From NCBI GenBank assembly GCA_038093975.1, contig JBBPTG010000035.1:124001-188000 (forward strand): DNA of 64,000 nucleotides. The letters are read 5' to 3'. The DNA is from Chalciporus piperatus (Eukaryota > Basidiomycota > Agaricomycetes > Boletales > Boletaceae). The stretch's first letter is position 1. Each line of letters opens with the position of its first letter. Below the pieces are notes generated by a model. That model was not told the DNA's origin. It did no database searches and saw only the letters and a list, made by a program, of their open reading frames with translations. The position numbers and the translations under genes were made by a program. This document shows positions 44,410-56,210 of the stretch, in pieces.

Positions 44410-44483
44410 TAACGCGTTCATTACGTAACCCATTGACACTCATAGATCGCCTATTCGGCTAAAGCTAGTAACCGAAGACCACC

Positions 44484-45613
44484 ATGTTGTCGAAAACACT
44501 GGACGAGTTGGTACAGACCGTCCAAAACTTACCTCTACCGACCGCAGTCGGTGTAGTAGCAGTTGCTCTTTCAACGCTCTACCTTCTTGAATCACGCCGG
44601 TCCCGCCGAACGTCCAAAATCCTCCCAGAACGCGAACGGGTACTCGTTCTAGGCGCAACTAGTGGCGTGGGCCGGACGTTAGCCCACAAGTATGCTGCGA
44701 GAGGCGCTTTCGTGTGCGTAGTTGGTAGACGGCAGGACAAACTGGATGAGGTAGTACAGGAATGCAAGGATATCTCGGCACGAGCGGGATTTACAGATCG
44801 AGTATTGGGGGTTAGAGGGGATTGCGCGGTTGTGCATGATATGACTCACCTACGAGGAGTACTCCAGAAAGGTTCGTCGTAGCTGTAGAACTCGCGATGA
44901 TGGGAGGTGCTCACAAATGACTGAAGCATGGCACGGACTTGACACGCTGGTGCTCACAGCGGGTGTTTCAGCACTCCAGCCCCTTATGTCCGTCGCAGGC
45001 GTTGACATGTCTTCAAAGGACATTGTTGGTTCCCAAGCTAGCATGGAGGGTATCCAGCATGCTGTCAACGCAGCCAATGCCGCGGTCAATGGCAACTTCA
45101 TAGGTCCTTGTGTGACTGCGATCACATTCGTAAGACCTAATTCTCCCTGTCGAGAAATTCACTCGCCAATCTATTGAACAGATACCTCTTGTTACACATA
45201 CCTCCCAATCCCCATCAATAATGCTGCTTTCCAGCGCAGCTGCTGTTATTCCTGCTCCGACACGTTCACTTTACGCGGCCACGAAATCTGCTTCCTTACT
45301 ACTCTATCAGGCACTATCAATCGAACACCCATCTATCGCCTTCACATTCGTCATTCCAGCAACTATCGAGGGTGACTTCCGTGCTTCAGCGGTGGATAAT
45401 CCTCCGGGTACTTCCGTGGCGCTAGTTCACGAAACCGAGCCAAACAAACACGGCATAAAACGCGAATACGCCGCAGACCGTTGCATTCGTGCGATCGACA
45501 CAGGTGAAAAGGTGGTCTTTATGCCGCCGTATTTCAGAGCGGGACATCTCTTGTACTGGTTGTGGCCGAGGTTTGTGGAATGGAGGGCACGTGCAAAGTA
45601 CAACTTCAGGTAA
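44484..45613 (+). CDS. membrane-anchored short-chain dehydrogenase/reductase
   Basis: Three exons: 44484-44871, 44927-45129 and 45182-45613; 340 residues. An N-terminal hydrophobic segment (about residues 18-35, PTAVGVVAVALSTLYLL) probably anchors it in the ER membrane. The cofactor motif GATSGVG lies at 57-63, with VVGRRQDKLDEV after it. LVLTAGVSALQPL corresponds to the NAG region. The catalytic Ser is in MLLSSAAAV and the Tyr-Lys pair in LYAATKSA. Classical SDRs reduce carbonyl groups with NAD(P)H; the layout resembles 11-beta-HSD-like or ketosphinganine-reductase-like members, but the substrate cannot be deduced. The first intron was chosen so that KAWHGLDTLVL reads through. Confidence 0.85.
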
Positions 45614-46267
45614 GCCTGCAGTCTGTGAGTATCGAGTTTTTGGGCCTGTCTGCAGGCAAGGCGGCCGATATGTATGTACCTTGGAGTCACGGCCTTGCGA
45701 ATTACAGCAAGTTGTAATCCAGAGCTGTGCCTGGTCCATTCCAGATTGATGCCTCCCTGAACCAAGACGATAAACTTCATTCAAGCTCAACTCACGACCA
45801 CTAATTACCCCTTGATGGAGTGGCAATGGACGGAGGGGGCGGGTCTAGCGCCCACGTAACCTTCTTTTTGGCTCAGTTCAGCAACACGCTGTGGCGTCCA
45901 ACCTTCACCTATTTCCCTTGGTCCTTCGACGTTTCAGCGGTGCGTGTATCTCATCTCATGCTGATACTTCAGATTTAGGGTATAGTCACCTCGCAAGATC
46001 AGACACGTGTAGTCATCGTGACCTTCCACATACACATTTGTGGGGGTCAATTCACCTTCACAAAGTTGACGCTGTCATCCAGCTTCCGTCTATGGTTAAA
46101 CCCTTGCACGATAAGGAAGCCTCGTTCAGATGCTGAAGGTGATATCCAGTCACTCTTCACCTCGATCCCAGAACACATGAGGCGATAACGTCAATCATTC
46201 GTCCTAGCCACTTCCCTGGACCACTATAAGCCTCACACATCCCCATGACCTTCCTTGCACGCGAATC
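45614..46267. other. intergenic, no gene seen
   Basis: 3' flank of the dehydrogenase and promoter side of the IRG-like gene; only short frames without resemblance. Confidence 0.4.
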
Positions 46268-47215
46268 ATGTCTTTCGACCTCCAGAATCTCCTCGTACTT
46301 TCTTACATTCTCCACCTCCTCCAAATCGCTCTCTGGGCCAGCTCCTTATGGCGCCGAAAAGGCCCTAAAGTTCCAACCGGTTCCATCTCCCAACCCACAT
46401 TTCCCCAGGACAAGGCACTGGCGCCGTCCAGTGCGGCTGCTGTGTCAGCGGATGCCAGAACAGGTGCTACCCCAACTCAGGAGCCTCAGACGTCGGTCGT
46501 CCCTGTAGGGCAGCTGCAGGCTACGGCCAATCTGCCACCCTTGTTTTCTCCTGACGAGCTTGCCGCTGCAAAGCAGCGCGCCGAGTACCAAGACGATCTC
46601 TTCCATTTCGCTGTCGTGGGCAAAAGCCATGGTAGTGGTCTGTATGACCTCATCGAAGCGTTCCTCGGGATAGAGCCAATGGAACACTTTGGTAAAACCC
46701 CAGATCTCAGTCCGGAACCCCGCATGTGCAGACGCACTGATCCTAATCCTGGTCGCCCGTACGCCTGGTACGAAGTTTGGGCTCGGGGTTCCCTTGATAT
46801 GTCCGAGTTAGACTATTTCAAAGGTCTATCCCTTTACGTCTTCGACTGCGTCCTCGTTCAAATCGACGTGCCCTTGACATTGATGCAAACCATTCTCCTC
46901 GCCAATTGCCAGCGTTATAACATCCCGATCTGCATCGTCACGGTGTGGGACGGATACTTTGTCAGTGAGGGGGACATTGATTTCGAAGAGATGCGCAAGA
47001 CGCTCGTCCGGGAGACACGACAGAAGGTTCAAGCCAATCTAAAGTCGGCAGGGCTCTCAGATCAACGTGTCTATATTGTCTCCCACAATGCACTGCGGAG
47101 GGTCGTGCAGAAAAAGGCGCCGAACTCAGGTGATCTTGACGAAGAGTTGGAGCTTTGCAGGAATTTGTTTACAACTCACATCGCGAGGCGGGATGCAGTT
47201 GGTGCGAGCACGTAA
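46268..47215 (+). CDS. IRG-like G-domain protein with degenerate P-loop
   Basis: Single exon, 315 residues. A hydrophobic N-terminal segment (residues about 5-27) suggests membrane attachment. A long linker leads to FHFAVVGKSHGSGLYDLIEAF at 112-132. The layout is that of the IRG family start (AVTGETGSGKSSLINAL), but the nucleotide-binding GxxxxGKS is not intact: G118 and K119 are early and the Lys-Ser at the end is replaced by Gly-Leu. The later pattern YEVWARG ... YFKGLSLYVFDCVLVQ ... NIPICIVTVWDGY matches LWDLPG ... Y..FD..IIV ... FVRTK..D of IRGs, with G3 and G4 motifs also degraded. It is probably a nucleotide-independent relative (pseudo-GTPase). IRG proteins act in membrane or immune functions in animals; a fungal role is unknown. 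Confidence 0.65.
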   Translation: MSFDLQNLLVLSYILHLLQIALWASSLWRRKGPKVPTGSISQPTFPQDKALAPSSAAAVSADARTGATPTQEPQTSVVPVGQLQATANLPPLFSPDELAAAKQRAEYQDDLFHFAVVGKSHGSGLYDLIEAFLGIEPMEHFGKTPDLSPEPRMCRRTDPNPGRPYAWYEVWARGSLDMSELDYFKGLSLYVFDCVLVQIDVPLTLMQTILLANCQRYNIPICIVTVWDGYFVSEGDIDFEEMRKTLVRETRQKVQANLKSAGLSDQRVYIVSHNALRRVVQKKAPNSGDLDEELELCRNLFTTHIARRDAVGAST

Positions 47216-47555
47216 GATTGTGGGGGCTAGAACCATGGTGCGCATGAACTTCATGCAACTTTGATTATACAGGAAGCTTGCTGACCATATCGTAGTACCG
47301 CCTTGCTCGCCTCTCCATGATCATATGATAATGACGGTCTCTGAGTTCATGTGTTGTACTAGCTTGGATGATCCATTTTTGTCTGTGAACTACCCACTTG
47401 TATGCGGTGTATACGGCCCCGCGACTCTTGTATGCTTACTTGTATCGAGGCAGTTGACGTCCACTGTGCTTGCTGGAATTAGTAATCAGGTAGATTACCC
47501 AATCACCTTCGGACCGGGTTGTTAGACCGCCATTGTGCAGACTTCAAATCGCACA
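47216..47555. other. intergenic, no gene seen
   Basis: 340 bp between the IRG-like gene and the ChaC-type gene; presumably the latter's promoter. Confidence 0.4.
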
Positions 47556-48948
47556 ATGACCAGCCCTGCATTCGTTGTATTTGGGTATGGATCCCTCATA
47601 TTTAAGGTATGGTGAGAGGATTGCCCTGTTTCGAACCATCGGTGTGATGAACTGCTGATCTGTGGCTATGTAGCCTCCACCGCACGTTATATCTCAAGGT
47701 GCGCCTTCCAAGAGCTGTCCGCCTTCTGCTACTTACTTACAGTCACGCAGTCCCTGGATTTTTGAAAGGATATGTCCGAAGGTTTGCCCAGAAATCCCAC
47801 GACCATCGTGGAACCCCCGAGGTACGTCCCCGCTTTGTCGAGCGACGAGGCGAAATCTTGATCTCGGATTCCATAACGACGACTCTCGCCATCGGAAGAA
47901 CCCTGGGCGAGTGGTGACGCTCATCCACAAAGAAGACTGGGATAAATTTTCAGCATCCGTAGGTACTACCATGCCTATTGTTCTGGCACACTCATTGCTC
48001 TTCATCATATCCAGGATGCATTCCCTCACGAGGACGTCGTATGGGGCGAGTACACTTTGTCGTGCGAGTCATCGATTCTCTGTGCTGACGCGTCATATTC
48101 ACGTCGATAGGCATCGCATATACCATAGACCCCGCCTATGTCGCCGAAGTGCGTGACTACCTAGGTGAGTGTAACTCCGCTAGTGCTTACAGGATCACTA
48201 CGGGAAATCCCAATGACGGACTATACCTCTGCGGGATTCCAGACTATCGGGAGAAGGTGCGTGGGTACCTGTGCAATGGTCCTGGTATTACCGAACATTG
48301 AGTTCGTCTCATACCAGGACGGATACACGATGGAAACCCTAGACATACATACCATAGAAGATGATGTCGAGAAAGTTATTATACATGACGTACGCCCTAT
48401 ATTCTCCCCCTCAGCGTGGCATTTCGAGTCACCCTGACCCGACACCTGTGTGCAACAGGCATATGTGCGTACACGCACTTCCACGAGGTTTAAAAGTACC
48501 GGTATAACGTCCCATTACAGTGCTATGTCGGCAGACTGGACAACCCATCATTCAGTATGCTCCCAATGGTTCTGGGAAGTGTCAGTGCTGATTTACCATC
48601 TGACAGTTGGTTCTGAGCCACTCGATTCCCTCGCAGAGCACATATGGCGCTCCGTGGGACCGTCTGGTAGAAACAAGGTAAATGCGTTCAGTCCATGTCA
48701 TCTCCAATCTGTTCATAGCATCTCCCTTGCACAGGATTACCTATACCAACTGGCAGAGAGCGTACGTGCGCTGGCACCAGCGTCATATGACTCACATTTG
48801 TTCGCGCTCGAGGTCGGTTGCGTTTCCTATGTATCTCTTGATTTCTTTTGCCTCACCGCCATCTACTGTCGTGTTCCTATCTGATATCTCATAGACGAGA
48901 CTCAGACGGTTGGACGGTACCCAGGGCGATAGCGTGAAGAGAAACTGA
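47556..48948 (+). CDS. GCG1: glutathione-specific gamma-glutamylcyclotransferase (ChaC family), 12 exons
   Basis: Exons: 47556-47606, 47674-47698, 47751-47821, 47899-47958, 48015-48045, 48111-48164, 48243-48256, 48318-48389, 48521-48554, 48607-48677, 48735-48812 and 48895-48948. They sum to 204 residues, normal for ChaC, and every phase agrees. Family motifs: FVVFGYGSLIFKPPP (glutamate-binding YGSL), VPGFLKGYVRRFAQ, SHDHRGTPENPGRVVTLI, VVWGIAYTI, LDYREKDGYT with the catalytic Glu, VYVG-like CYVGRLDNPSF, and DYLYQLAESVRAL. The enzyme cleaves cytosolic glutathione to 5-oxoproline and Cys-Gly. Exon 7 is only 14 nt. The intron after exon 5 begins GCGAGT, a GC-AG intron if the reading is right. 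No single frame reveals this gene. Confidence 0.9.
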
Positions 48949-49319
48949 TTAGTCGGATTGTGGATATAGGAGCGCACAACACTCGCAGGGAAGAATATAC
49001 AAGGGGATTCTAACATACGAGGGAATGGGAATACCCGGTGAACATTAGAGACTAGAGCTACGGTGAGTAAACAAACGCAAGGTATGGACTCTGCACGAAC
49101 CAACGTGCCTCCGTCGACTAAAGCACATCCAGCACACGAATGTTTTAGCAGGTAAGCAAATACATGCTTTACTGAACTCGTACGGTGATCATGCAATCGG
49201 TGGTAACCCGGAAAAGTAGCGTGAACAGCACAAGACAGAGCAGTTCTGGAATCGGTCAACGAGACATCAACTCAACGATGTAAAGATACCGACATAAGAT
49301 AAGTTATAGGGTAGGGCAA
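48949..49319. other. intergenic, no gene seen
   Basis: 371 bp between two convergent genes, presumably their 3' untranslated regions. Confidence 0.45.
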
Positions 49320-52300
49320 TCAAAGACCGATATGTATGAATGGAACCCAAGAAAGAAACGACACCTTACCGCGCTGACGAAGCCGTTGTACAGCATGGTG
49401 CAGGGCTCGTGCAGACTCCTCGTTGGATGGTCCCCCCTGTCCCTGCAGAAGCTCCTCGTAAACGGCTTTTGCAACCTCCGGGGCATCCCTGTCCCCAATG
49501 GACCACATCGTGCCAATGACGCTGCTGTACCCCGCGAGAAGCATCCCAGCAGCGAGGTGAACAGCTTCTTCCGAAAGCTCCCTGTCTCCCGTCGCAGTCT
49601 GACACGCAGAAAGAAAGGCAAGTCCGCCACGTGGACGTGAGAGCTGAATGATGTTGGACAGCTTCAAACGGCGACGATCCGCGAGAAGCAGACCGCTGTC
49701 GAGAGGGTTCGCCAGATCTTGTACCCCGTGACATGCGAAGTGGACCCACTCAGATGCTTTCATTTTGGCTAACACGTCTTCTACAGTCCCGTTGGACTCT
49801 ATGAGGCTCACGTGTGGAGATGGCTGGGAATCGAGCGCAGCGCTGATGTGTTCCAGTTCTGTATGGGTACCTGGGAGCTGACTTTGTCCATCTGAATCAG
49901 GCTGACGGACGGCAAGCAAACGAATGTGCTTTCCGGCATCATGCACCTGTGGTGGTGGTGCAAGAGCACTCAAAGTGGGTGTGTATGACGAGATGGCAAA
50001 ATCGGAGAGTTTCAGCCTAGGTTCGGTCGTATCGTATTGCCCAGCGGCGTGGATGGGAAGAAACGAAAACGGCCCGGTGGGACACCAGCATATACGACGT
50101 AGTTCTCCAGGGGTCTACGACCTCGCATCAGATTGGGTGTGACAATCCGAGTCCAGCAGGAGTGGACACGCACCGAGGAACCAAGGGCATCTAGGACTGG
50201 TTTGACAACTTTCGTCCATAAACTAGAGAGAATTTCTTGGAACCAAGCATCATTGCTGAGTCTTGCAGGTCTTGCGGCACGCTGATCTGCCACGAGGTCA
50301 CGATCGCCGTATCCCAGCAGCACAGCTAGCGATCTGTGCACTTCCTCATCCTGGATAACAGTGGAAAGGGGCGTTTGGGAAACACTTTCTACGAGATCGC
50401 GGCCACCGTATTGCACTAGCTTCTCCAGGGCTTTCTGTAGATCCACAGCCTGAGTCAAGGTAATATCATGGAGTGGGACGTGGAGCACTTCATCCACGCC
50501 AGAGACGAGGATGAGTGCATCACACCTTCTACGGCTGGCATTGAGGATGACGACAGGCCCATGGCGTGCTGAAGCGGAAAGCTGGTTCACTGTCTTTCCC
50601 AGCAGGAATCGTTTGAAACCGGGCAGTGATCTGACTTCGACGAGAATCTTTTCTCGCTCCAGCGCAAGCTCGCGGTACATGCGGGCTTGCTCTTCAAGCG
50701 ACGGGCCACGAACATTCGTTATTCCCGCATCCGTAGCTTGGTCAGGAGCAATGGCATGCTCTAGCGCATTCGAGACCTGCCGAAGTCGATCAGCAAGCAC
50801 GGGGTGTTTGGCACGCAGTTCATCCAGCGGCGTACGGAGCTGCAAGAGCTCACCCCACACGACAGAGCGTCCCTGCTCGAGCCACTCGACGGCGGTAGAC
50901 AGGCGACCCTGTTCGAGAGCTGTGGACGCAGCATCGCATACCACCTCCGCAGCTTCGAGAAGCCTCCGATGACGTTCACGGAGGGGTAATCCTATCCACG
51001 CTAGCTGCGGGAGCATGTCGATGGTGACAGTATATGCTTCAAGAAGAGAGTCGTCGCTCAGCCTGTGAGCACACTCAATCCATCCTCGCGCTGCGCGGAA
51101 TCTGGTTGGAGAAGGACCCGTGGAATTGCAGGCGGCATGTGAGAATTTGATCAAAGCATTTGTGAGGGAGGAATGGCTGCTGGTGATAATGTTTTCTTCG
51201 AAGAAGCTTTGAGCGAGGTTGGATAGGTAAACCACCTTGAGAGGGTGACTGTCTGGAGTCAACCGAGCTGCATCCTCAAGCTTCGAGACTGCTTGGCCGA
51301 GATCCCGAAGGTCACCTAGTCGCGAAAAACGACTCAGAAACGAAATGCCGAGGTTGTTCAAAGTCTGTGCCAATTCGGGAGAACTATCTTTGGTGAGCTG
51401 TACGGCCTCCTCCTCTTTCGCGATCGCTCGTTCAATGTCACTGGCACTCCCAGAATGTTGGAAACGAATCCTCAAGGATGTGCCAAGGCCCCCCAACCAG
51501 CGAGGCCGGTCTTGATGGCCTTCGGGAGTGAGTCGTACAGCATGATCCTGCACTGAAATGGCCTGGTCAAGGTCGCTAGGATCCCCGGAGAGATCAAAGC
51601 GCGCCACCAGGGAGATCCCAAGGTTATTTAGGCAGGCAGGCAGGTGATAATCGTCAGCTGGGATGATCCGCACAGCCTCCTCTTGCTTGGTGATCGCTTG
51701 GTGAAGGTCGCTGAGATCTCCAAGGTGGTCAAACCGAGCCCTAAGCGAAGCGCCAAGGTTGTTCAGTAGACCAGCTCGACGTGCGTCGTCGCCCGGCATG
51801 AGCCGTACAGCTTCCTCCTGCTTTAAAATTGCCTTGTCAAGACCCCGAAGATCCCCAGTGTGCCTGAAACGAGTTCTGAGTGCGATGCCCAGGTTGGTCA
51901 GCCATGCAGCTCGATCGGATGCGTCTTCTGGAGCAAGCCGCAGTGCATCATGGAAACTAGAAATTGATTGATTGAGGTCCTCAAGTTCGCCGAGGAGGCG
52001 AAAGCGAGTGGTGAAGCAGATGCCGATATTGCTGAGGCAAGCGCTCCGATTAGGATGGTCATCCGGAATCAGCAAAAGGGCTTCCTCAAGTCTTGAAATC
52101 GCCTTGTTAAGATCGGCAACATCGCCTTTGTGTTCGAAACGATGAAGCAATCCGGTGCTAAGGTTTACAAGGTAGGCGCCATACTTCGAGTCGTTAACTG
52201 GATTTGATTGCACGTAGGCCTCGTAGATGGAGATCCCAATCTCGAGGTTTAACAGGTCACGGTGGTCCTGGTAGGAATGCAGAAGGTGGGATGCATAGCC

Positions 52301-53052
52301 TTGCTCGACAAGCTTTAAAGCGCGGGTCCATCTGACGCCGTGATTGTCCGCAGCGCTCCACGCTATATGCATCTCGACTGCGAGGACGGCGGATCGGTAC
52401 TCATAGCGCTCGATGGAACTGTATTGCAGAATTTGTTCTAGGAGTTGGCTCGCGATAATAACATCATCAAGATGGCGATGGGTTTGGAAATGCGCCAAGA
52501 ATGCGATAGCAAGGTTGAGTAAAGTGGCAGGGAGGTCCGGGTGACCAGCGGGACGCAGTGTTCGTGCCAGTGAATACAAAGAGATGGTGGCATCAAGGTC
52601 GACATAGGACCCTGTAACCTGGTATTTAATGAACTTTGCCATCGCCAAATTGGACAGGGCAGCGGCGCGATAAGGGTGATCAAGTGGGCAGATATTCAGA
52701 GCACGTTCGAACTCTTCGATGGATCGTTTGAGCCATTGTTGTTCTCCAAGCTCTCTGAAATGGCAGAGATAGCTATGACCGATGTCTGTGGCACGTTCTA
52801 GACGAACCCCATCCGGATTCGACTGTGTGAGCACCGTCAACGAAGAGAAAGTATCATGCAATGCTGGCTTACAGATTGACTGTGAGGAGCTGCAACCGGA
52901 TAGTTGCGTTCGCAACCTCGATCTTCCACTGTAATTGAGAGTGAAGAACACGAGGACACAAGTTGCTCGGCCCTCGGCAAAAAAGTGAGCTCTGAGACGA
53001 TGTTAGCGCTCAGGCACTCCAAATCACATTCCGTCCTGCTCACCAAGCCCAC
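49320..53052 (-). CDS. TPR-CHAT protein (caspase-like protease domain)
   Basis: Three exons: 53052-52873, 52822-50174 and 50114-49320, introns 50 and 59 bp, phases in agreement; 1,207 residues. The middle holds at least ten TPR-type repeats (LGELEDLNQSISSFHDALRL, LGDLSDLHQAITKQEEAVRI and so on). The C-terminal CHAT domain starts near CWCPTGPFSFLPIHAAGQYD and carries the caspase-like dyad: His in HFACHG (about 49724-49745) and Cys in SACQTATGD (about 49590-49612). It ends SWVPFIHIG, the usual CHAT terminus. CHAT proteins are clan CD proteases related to caspases and separase, often with TPR sensor arrays; in fungi many appear in heterokaryon-incompatibility or NLR-like settings. Both dyad residues are present, so activity is plausible. 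The substrate is unknown. The start at 53052 is the first ATG that splices in frame. Confidence 0.87.
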
Positions 53053-54513
53053 CCAGAAGCTCTGCGGTGGTTATTTCCAAATTATTCAATAGCTCCCCCT
53101 TTCCTAGCATGGGAGAGAATTCAAAGGAAGCATATATTCCAAGATGAATGATGGCAGCGCGTTCCAATGGTCTAGTTCCTTAGTGAGTAGCTGTTGTGTG
53201 AGTGGAAGGAAGATCTTACAGAGGAATCACGTCGTTCCACTCAACCGCGTCGTTCATCACTTCCGCATGCTTATTTGTGGTCCTCCATTCGACTCCATCG
53301 AACTGAATCGCAGCATAAGAACCAACAGGAATCCGCCTCATGCTGGCAGTAAGTTGAGAAGCACGAATACCTGGCATCCCACGGCGATAAGTTATTGATG
53401 GTTCGGAAGAGACGCAAACATGCCTGTGATCACTTTGGCATTGTATTTCTTTTGCGCGCTCTGGTCAGCTTGGGAGTGTGAGGTTGTAAGCGTTTGTGAC
53501 TCTCGCTTTTGTGAGCGGAGTCCGTCAGAAAGGCGAATCTGAGGAAGAAAAGCAAACTCACAATGTCATTGCGGGCATGCCGCTCATGCAAAGAGGGGTG
53601 GAAACTGGGGGGCATGGTGAATCGCTGAGTGCTACGGATGATGGGGAATGCGGATGTGACCTTGACAATAAGCCCCGAGTCCGGGGCTGTTAGGGAAATT
53701 GTCCCTGAATAAGTACAGCAATTCCGAGTCGGTGCCTTTCCGAAGTTGCACTGGCAGCCTGATTGAGCTCTTCTGCGTCGGAACTGACAATGGCAGTGAC
53801 AACTGCCCGTTTTGCAAAGGTATGAAGGGCTGAACACTAATCAAACTTGAGCTATTCGATGGCAGCCCTCGCATAATTCGGTCCATTGTCACGTAGCGCG
53901 AGTAGCAGTGCTCTAAACGGTTGTCGGAGACGAGCGACAAAACGCACTTCTTCAAGTTGACCATCGATGATGCGCGCTCAGGTGATTGTGGCGCGTGGGA
54001 GTGACTCCAAGCGACTCTCAGTTTCTTCTCAGTCAGCGGAAACTTGGTCGCCGGGAAAAGGTGAAGGTAGCCGTAAACTCGCTACAATGATGAACATGCT
54101 CATCGAGGAGCGCATTGATCAAGGGGTGGACGAGGTTCGGCTGGGGAGCCTGAGGACCGGAGAGGTGTGACAGAGCTGGAGCCTGAAATTCGGATGAAGA
54201 AGTGACAGGGAGTCTCGCTGCAAACCACGGCGCGGAAAGCGTTCGTGGAGTCGGTCTTGTACAGCCTTGTGGCCAAGGGAAGTGACAGTTTGTTTCATCG
54301 TGACATTTTCCTGATGCAACCCTTCAGCTGCCTTCAGTTGCTCGACAGATAAACGATGTTTGACAGCGCTAGCCTGACGCATGTACATAGCATCGACATG
54401 TCCAAGTCAATTTCTCGGATATAAGAACCGCGATATCAGGTTGATCAAGTTGCAGCAGCTTTACACTTGCCTACCCCCAATATCCCCTTCGAACCCTTGG
54501 AGATACGCACGGG
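53053..54513. other. intergenic, 1.5 kb, one weak ORF
   Basis: Apart from the possible short frame at 53632-53964 (minus) I see no gene. The last 130 bp (from about 54380) is shared with the upstream flanks of the other two F-box-like copies (TATAAGAACCG and TTTACACTT words). Confidence 0.45.
53632..53964 (-). CDS. hypothetical protein, 110 residues
   Basis: ATG at 53964, MVNLKKCVLSLVSDNRLEHC, then a stretch rich in Leu/Ser/Pro ending IRIPHHP. No domain, signal or relative recognised. It could be the first exon of a decayed gene; length alone does not prove coding. Confidence 0.2.
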   Translation of the reverse strand: MVNLKKCVLSLVSDNRLEHCYSRYVTMDRIMRGLPSNSSSLISVQPFIPLQNGQLSLPLSVPTQKSSIRLPVQLRKGTDSELLYLFRDNFPNSPGLGAYCQGHIRIPHHP

Positions 54514-56210
54514 ATGGATTCCATGACATCGTTGAACCCGCAGGGCTGCAATCCATTGCTCATCCCAGACATACTGCAGTGCATCCTAGATTGTATTCCT
54601 CATGATTCAGATGTCGAGAAACATCAGACACTAATTGCTCTCGCTCAAACGTGTCGGTCGATCTCAGAACCATCCCTCGATCGCCTTTGGCGGAAGTTGC
54701 AGTCTCTCCATCCAATCATTCGATGTGTTAGACCAATTGAGCGTGTCAACCAAGACGCCGAGGAGAAGGACAAAAACGCCGAGGAGGACGACGAAGACTC
54801 TGAGAAGGATGACGAAGACTCAGAGGACGAGGACTCAGAGGACGAGCTCGAGGAACTGGTGGGTCCATGTCACTGTTTTCTTGAGTTGCGAGGATCGTGA
54901 TTAAATATGAACAGGATCCTCCCACCCCCGCTGAGTGGGCTGTCATCGAACGATACTCACACCGCGTCCAGGAGCTCACCATCCTGAAGGATAGCTTGTC
55001 CCACAGTTTCTTGAAGAGTATTGGCTCTCAGCCATCCCCCGTCTTTCCCAACTTAAGGCTCCTGACCTGGCAGTCGCGATCTGACCATCCGCGCCCTGGG
55101 TCTATCGCCTGGATCTACCCTCTGCTCAGTCCTACGCTCATTGAGCTCCGCGCGCTCTTGACCGACACGGACGGTGAAACCTTACGGTCATTTCTCCAGC
55201 GCTATCCTCGTTACTGCCGGAACTTGAAGACTGTTGCATTTACTTTCCCTTCTGACCAAGCGGTGGCTCAGACGACTACCTACGAGTTATCTCGGGCAGT
55301 CTGTAGTCACGATGAACTTGTGAATCTCTCCGTTTACAAGGCCCCCATTGACGATGCTGCGATGAGGCAGATATCCCTGTCTCCCACGCTTGAGGATCTT
55401 TCCGTCGATCACGCCCCTCAGAAGCCAATTCCACGCCCATACTTCCAACCTGAAGACACGCCGTTTCGACACTTGAGGGCCTTCCAGTTGTCGACGTCTG
55501 ATCTTGACTTCGTCACCACTCTCCTTGGATCTCGGGATCAGTCATTGACCACCTTGTTCGTCCAGGTCCACGAGCAACCTACTGCGGAGGCGCTATCGAC
55601 CTACTTTTCGATGCTCGCCTCGAGTTCTTCGTACACAGAATCCATTCGGTCCCTCTTCTTCCAATCCAGCCCGCCCGATCCTCCGGCGGAGGAATCACGC
55701 GCTGAAGAGGAACCACACGTCTTCCGCCTCTCGTATCAATCCTTCCTCCCTCTCATGTCCTTCTCGCATCTTCACACCCTGCTAGTCGACTGGAGCCACC
55801 AGATCTCTCTGGATGACAACGAGCTCATAAACATGGCTCGCAGCTGGCCATCTATTGAAACTCTGATGATACGTTGCGAGCGTGGAGAATATCCTCCACA
55901 ATCGATGAAATACATCACCTGCCAAGGCCTTTTGCGGCTCATCGTTGCCTGCCCGAAACTACGGGAACTTTGTCTACCCCTTGATGCTAGGGAGGTCCCA
56001 ACAGACACAGATCCCAACGTTCGTAACACCGCCATCCGCCATCTCTGTTTCCATGAATCCCCCGTCGGTCATCCTCATGCGGTAGCGAGTTTCATCTGCA
56101 AACACTTTCCATCCGTATCATACGTCACTTCAACTTTTTCGGACCCTCACGTTGCAGACTCGGCTCATTGGATGATTGTCGATACCATGGTGAAGTTTGG
56201 AATGATTTAG
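54514..56210 (+). CDS. F-box-like/LRR-like family protein, intact copy
   Basis: Two exons, 54514-54858 and 54915-56210, with a 56-bp intron at the same position as in copy 1; 546 residues. N-terminal F-box-like region: LLIPDILQCILDCIP, LIALAQTCRSISEPSLDRLW. An acidic low-complexity spacer follows (repeats of EDDEDSEKDDEDSE). The C-terminal 430 residues are leucine-rich with LRR-like spacing (PNLRLLTWQ, LKTVAFTFP, LVNLSVYKAP, PTLEDLSVDH, HLHTLLVDW, PKLRELCLPL). Such proteins usually recruit substrates to SCF ubiquitin ligases. The tandem family has a disabled inverted copy at 42149-43830 and a truncated copy at 56784. Confidence 0.85.
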
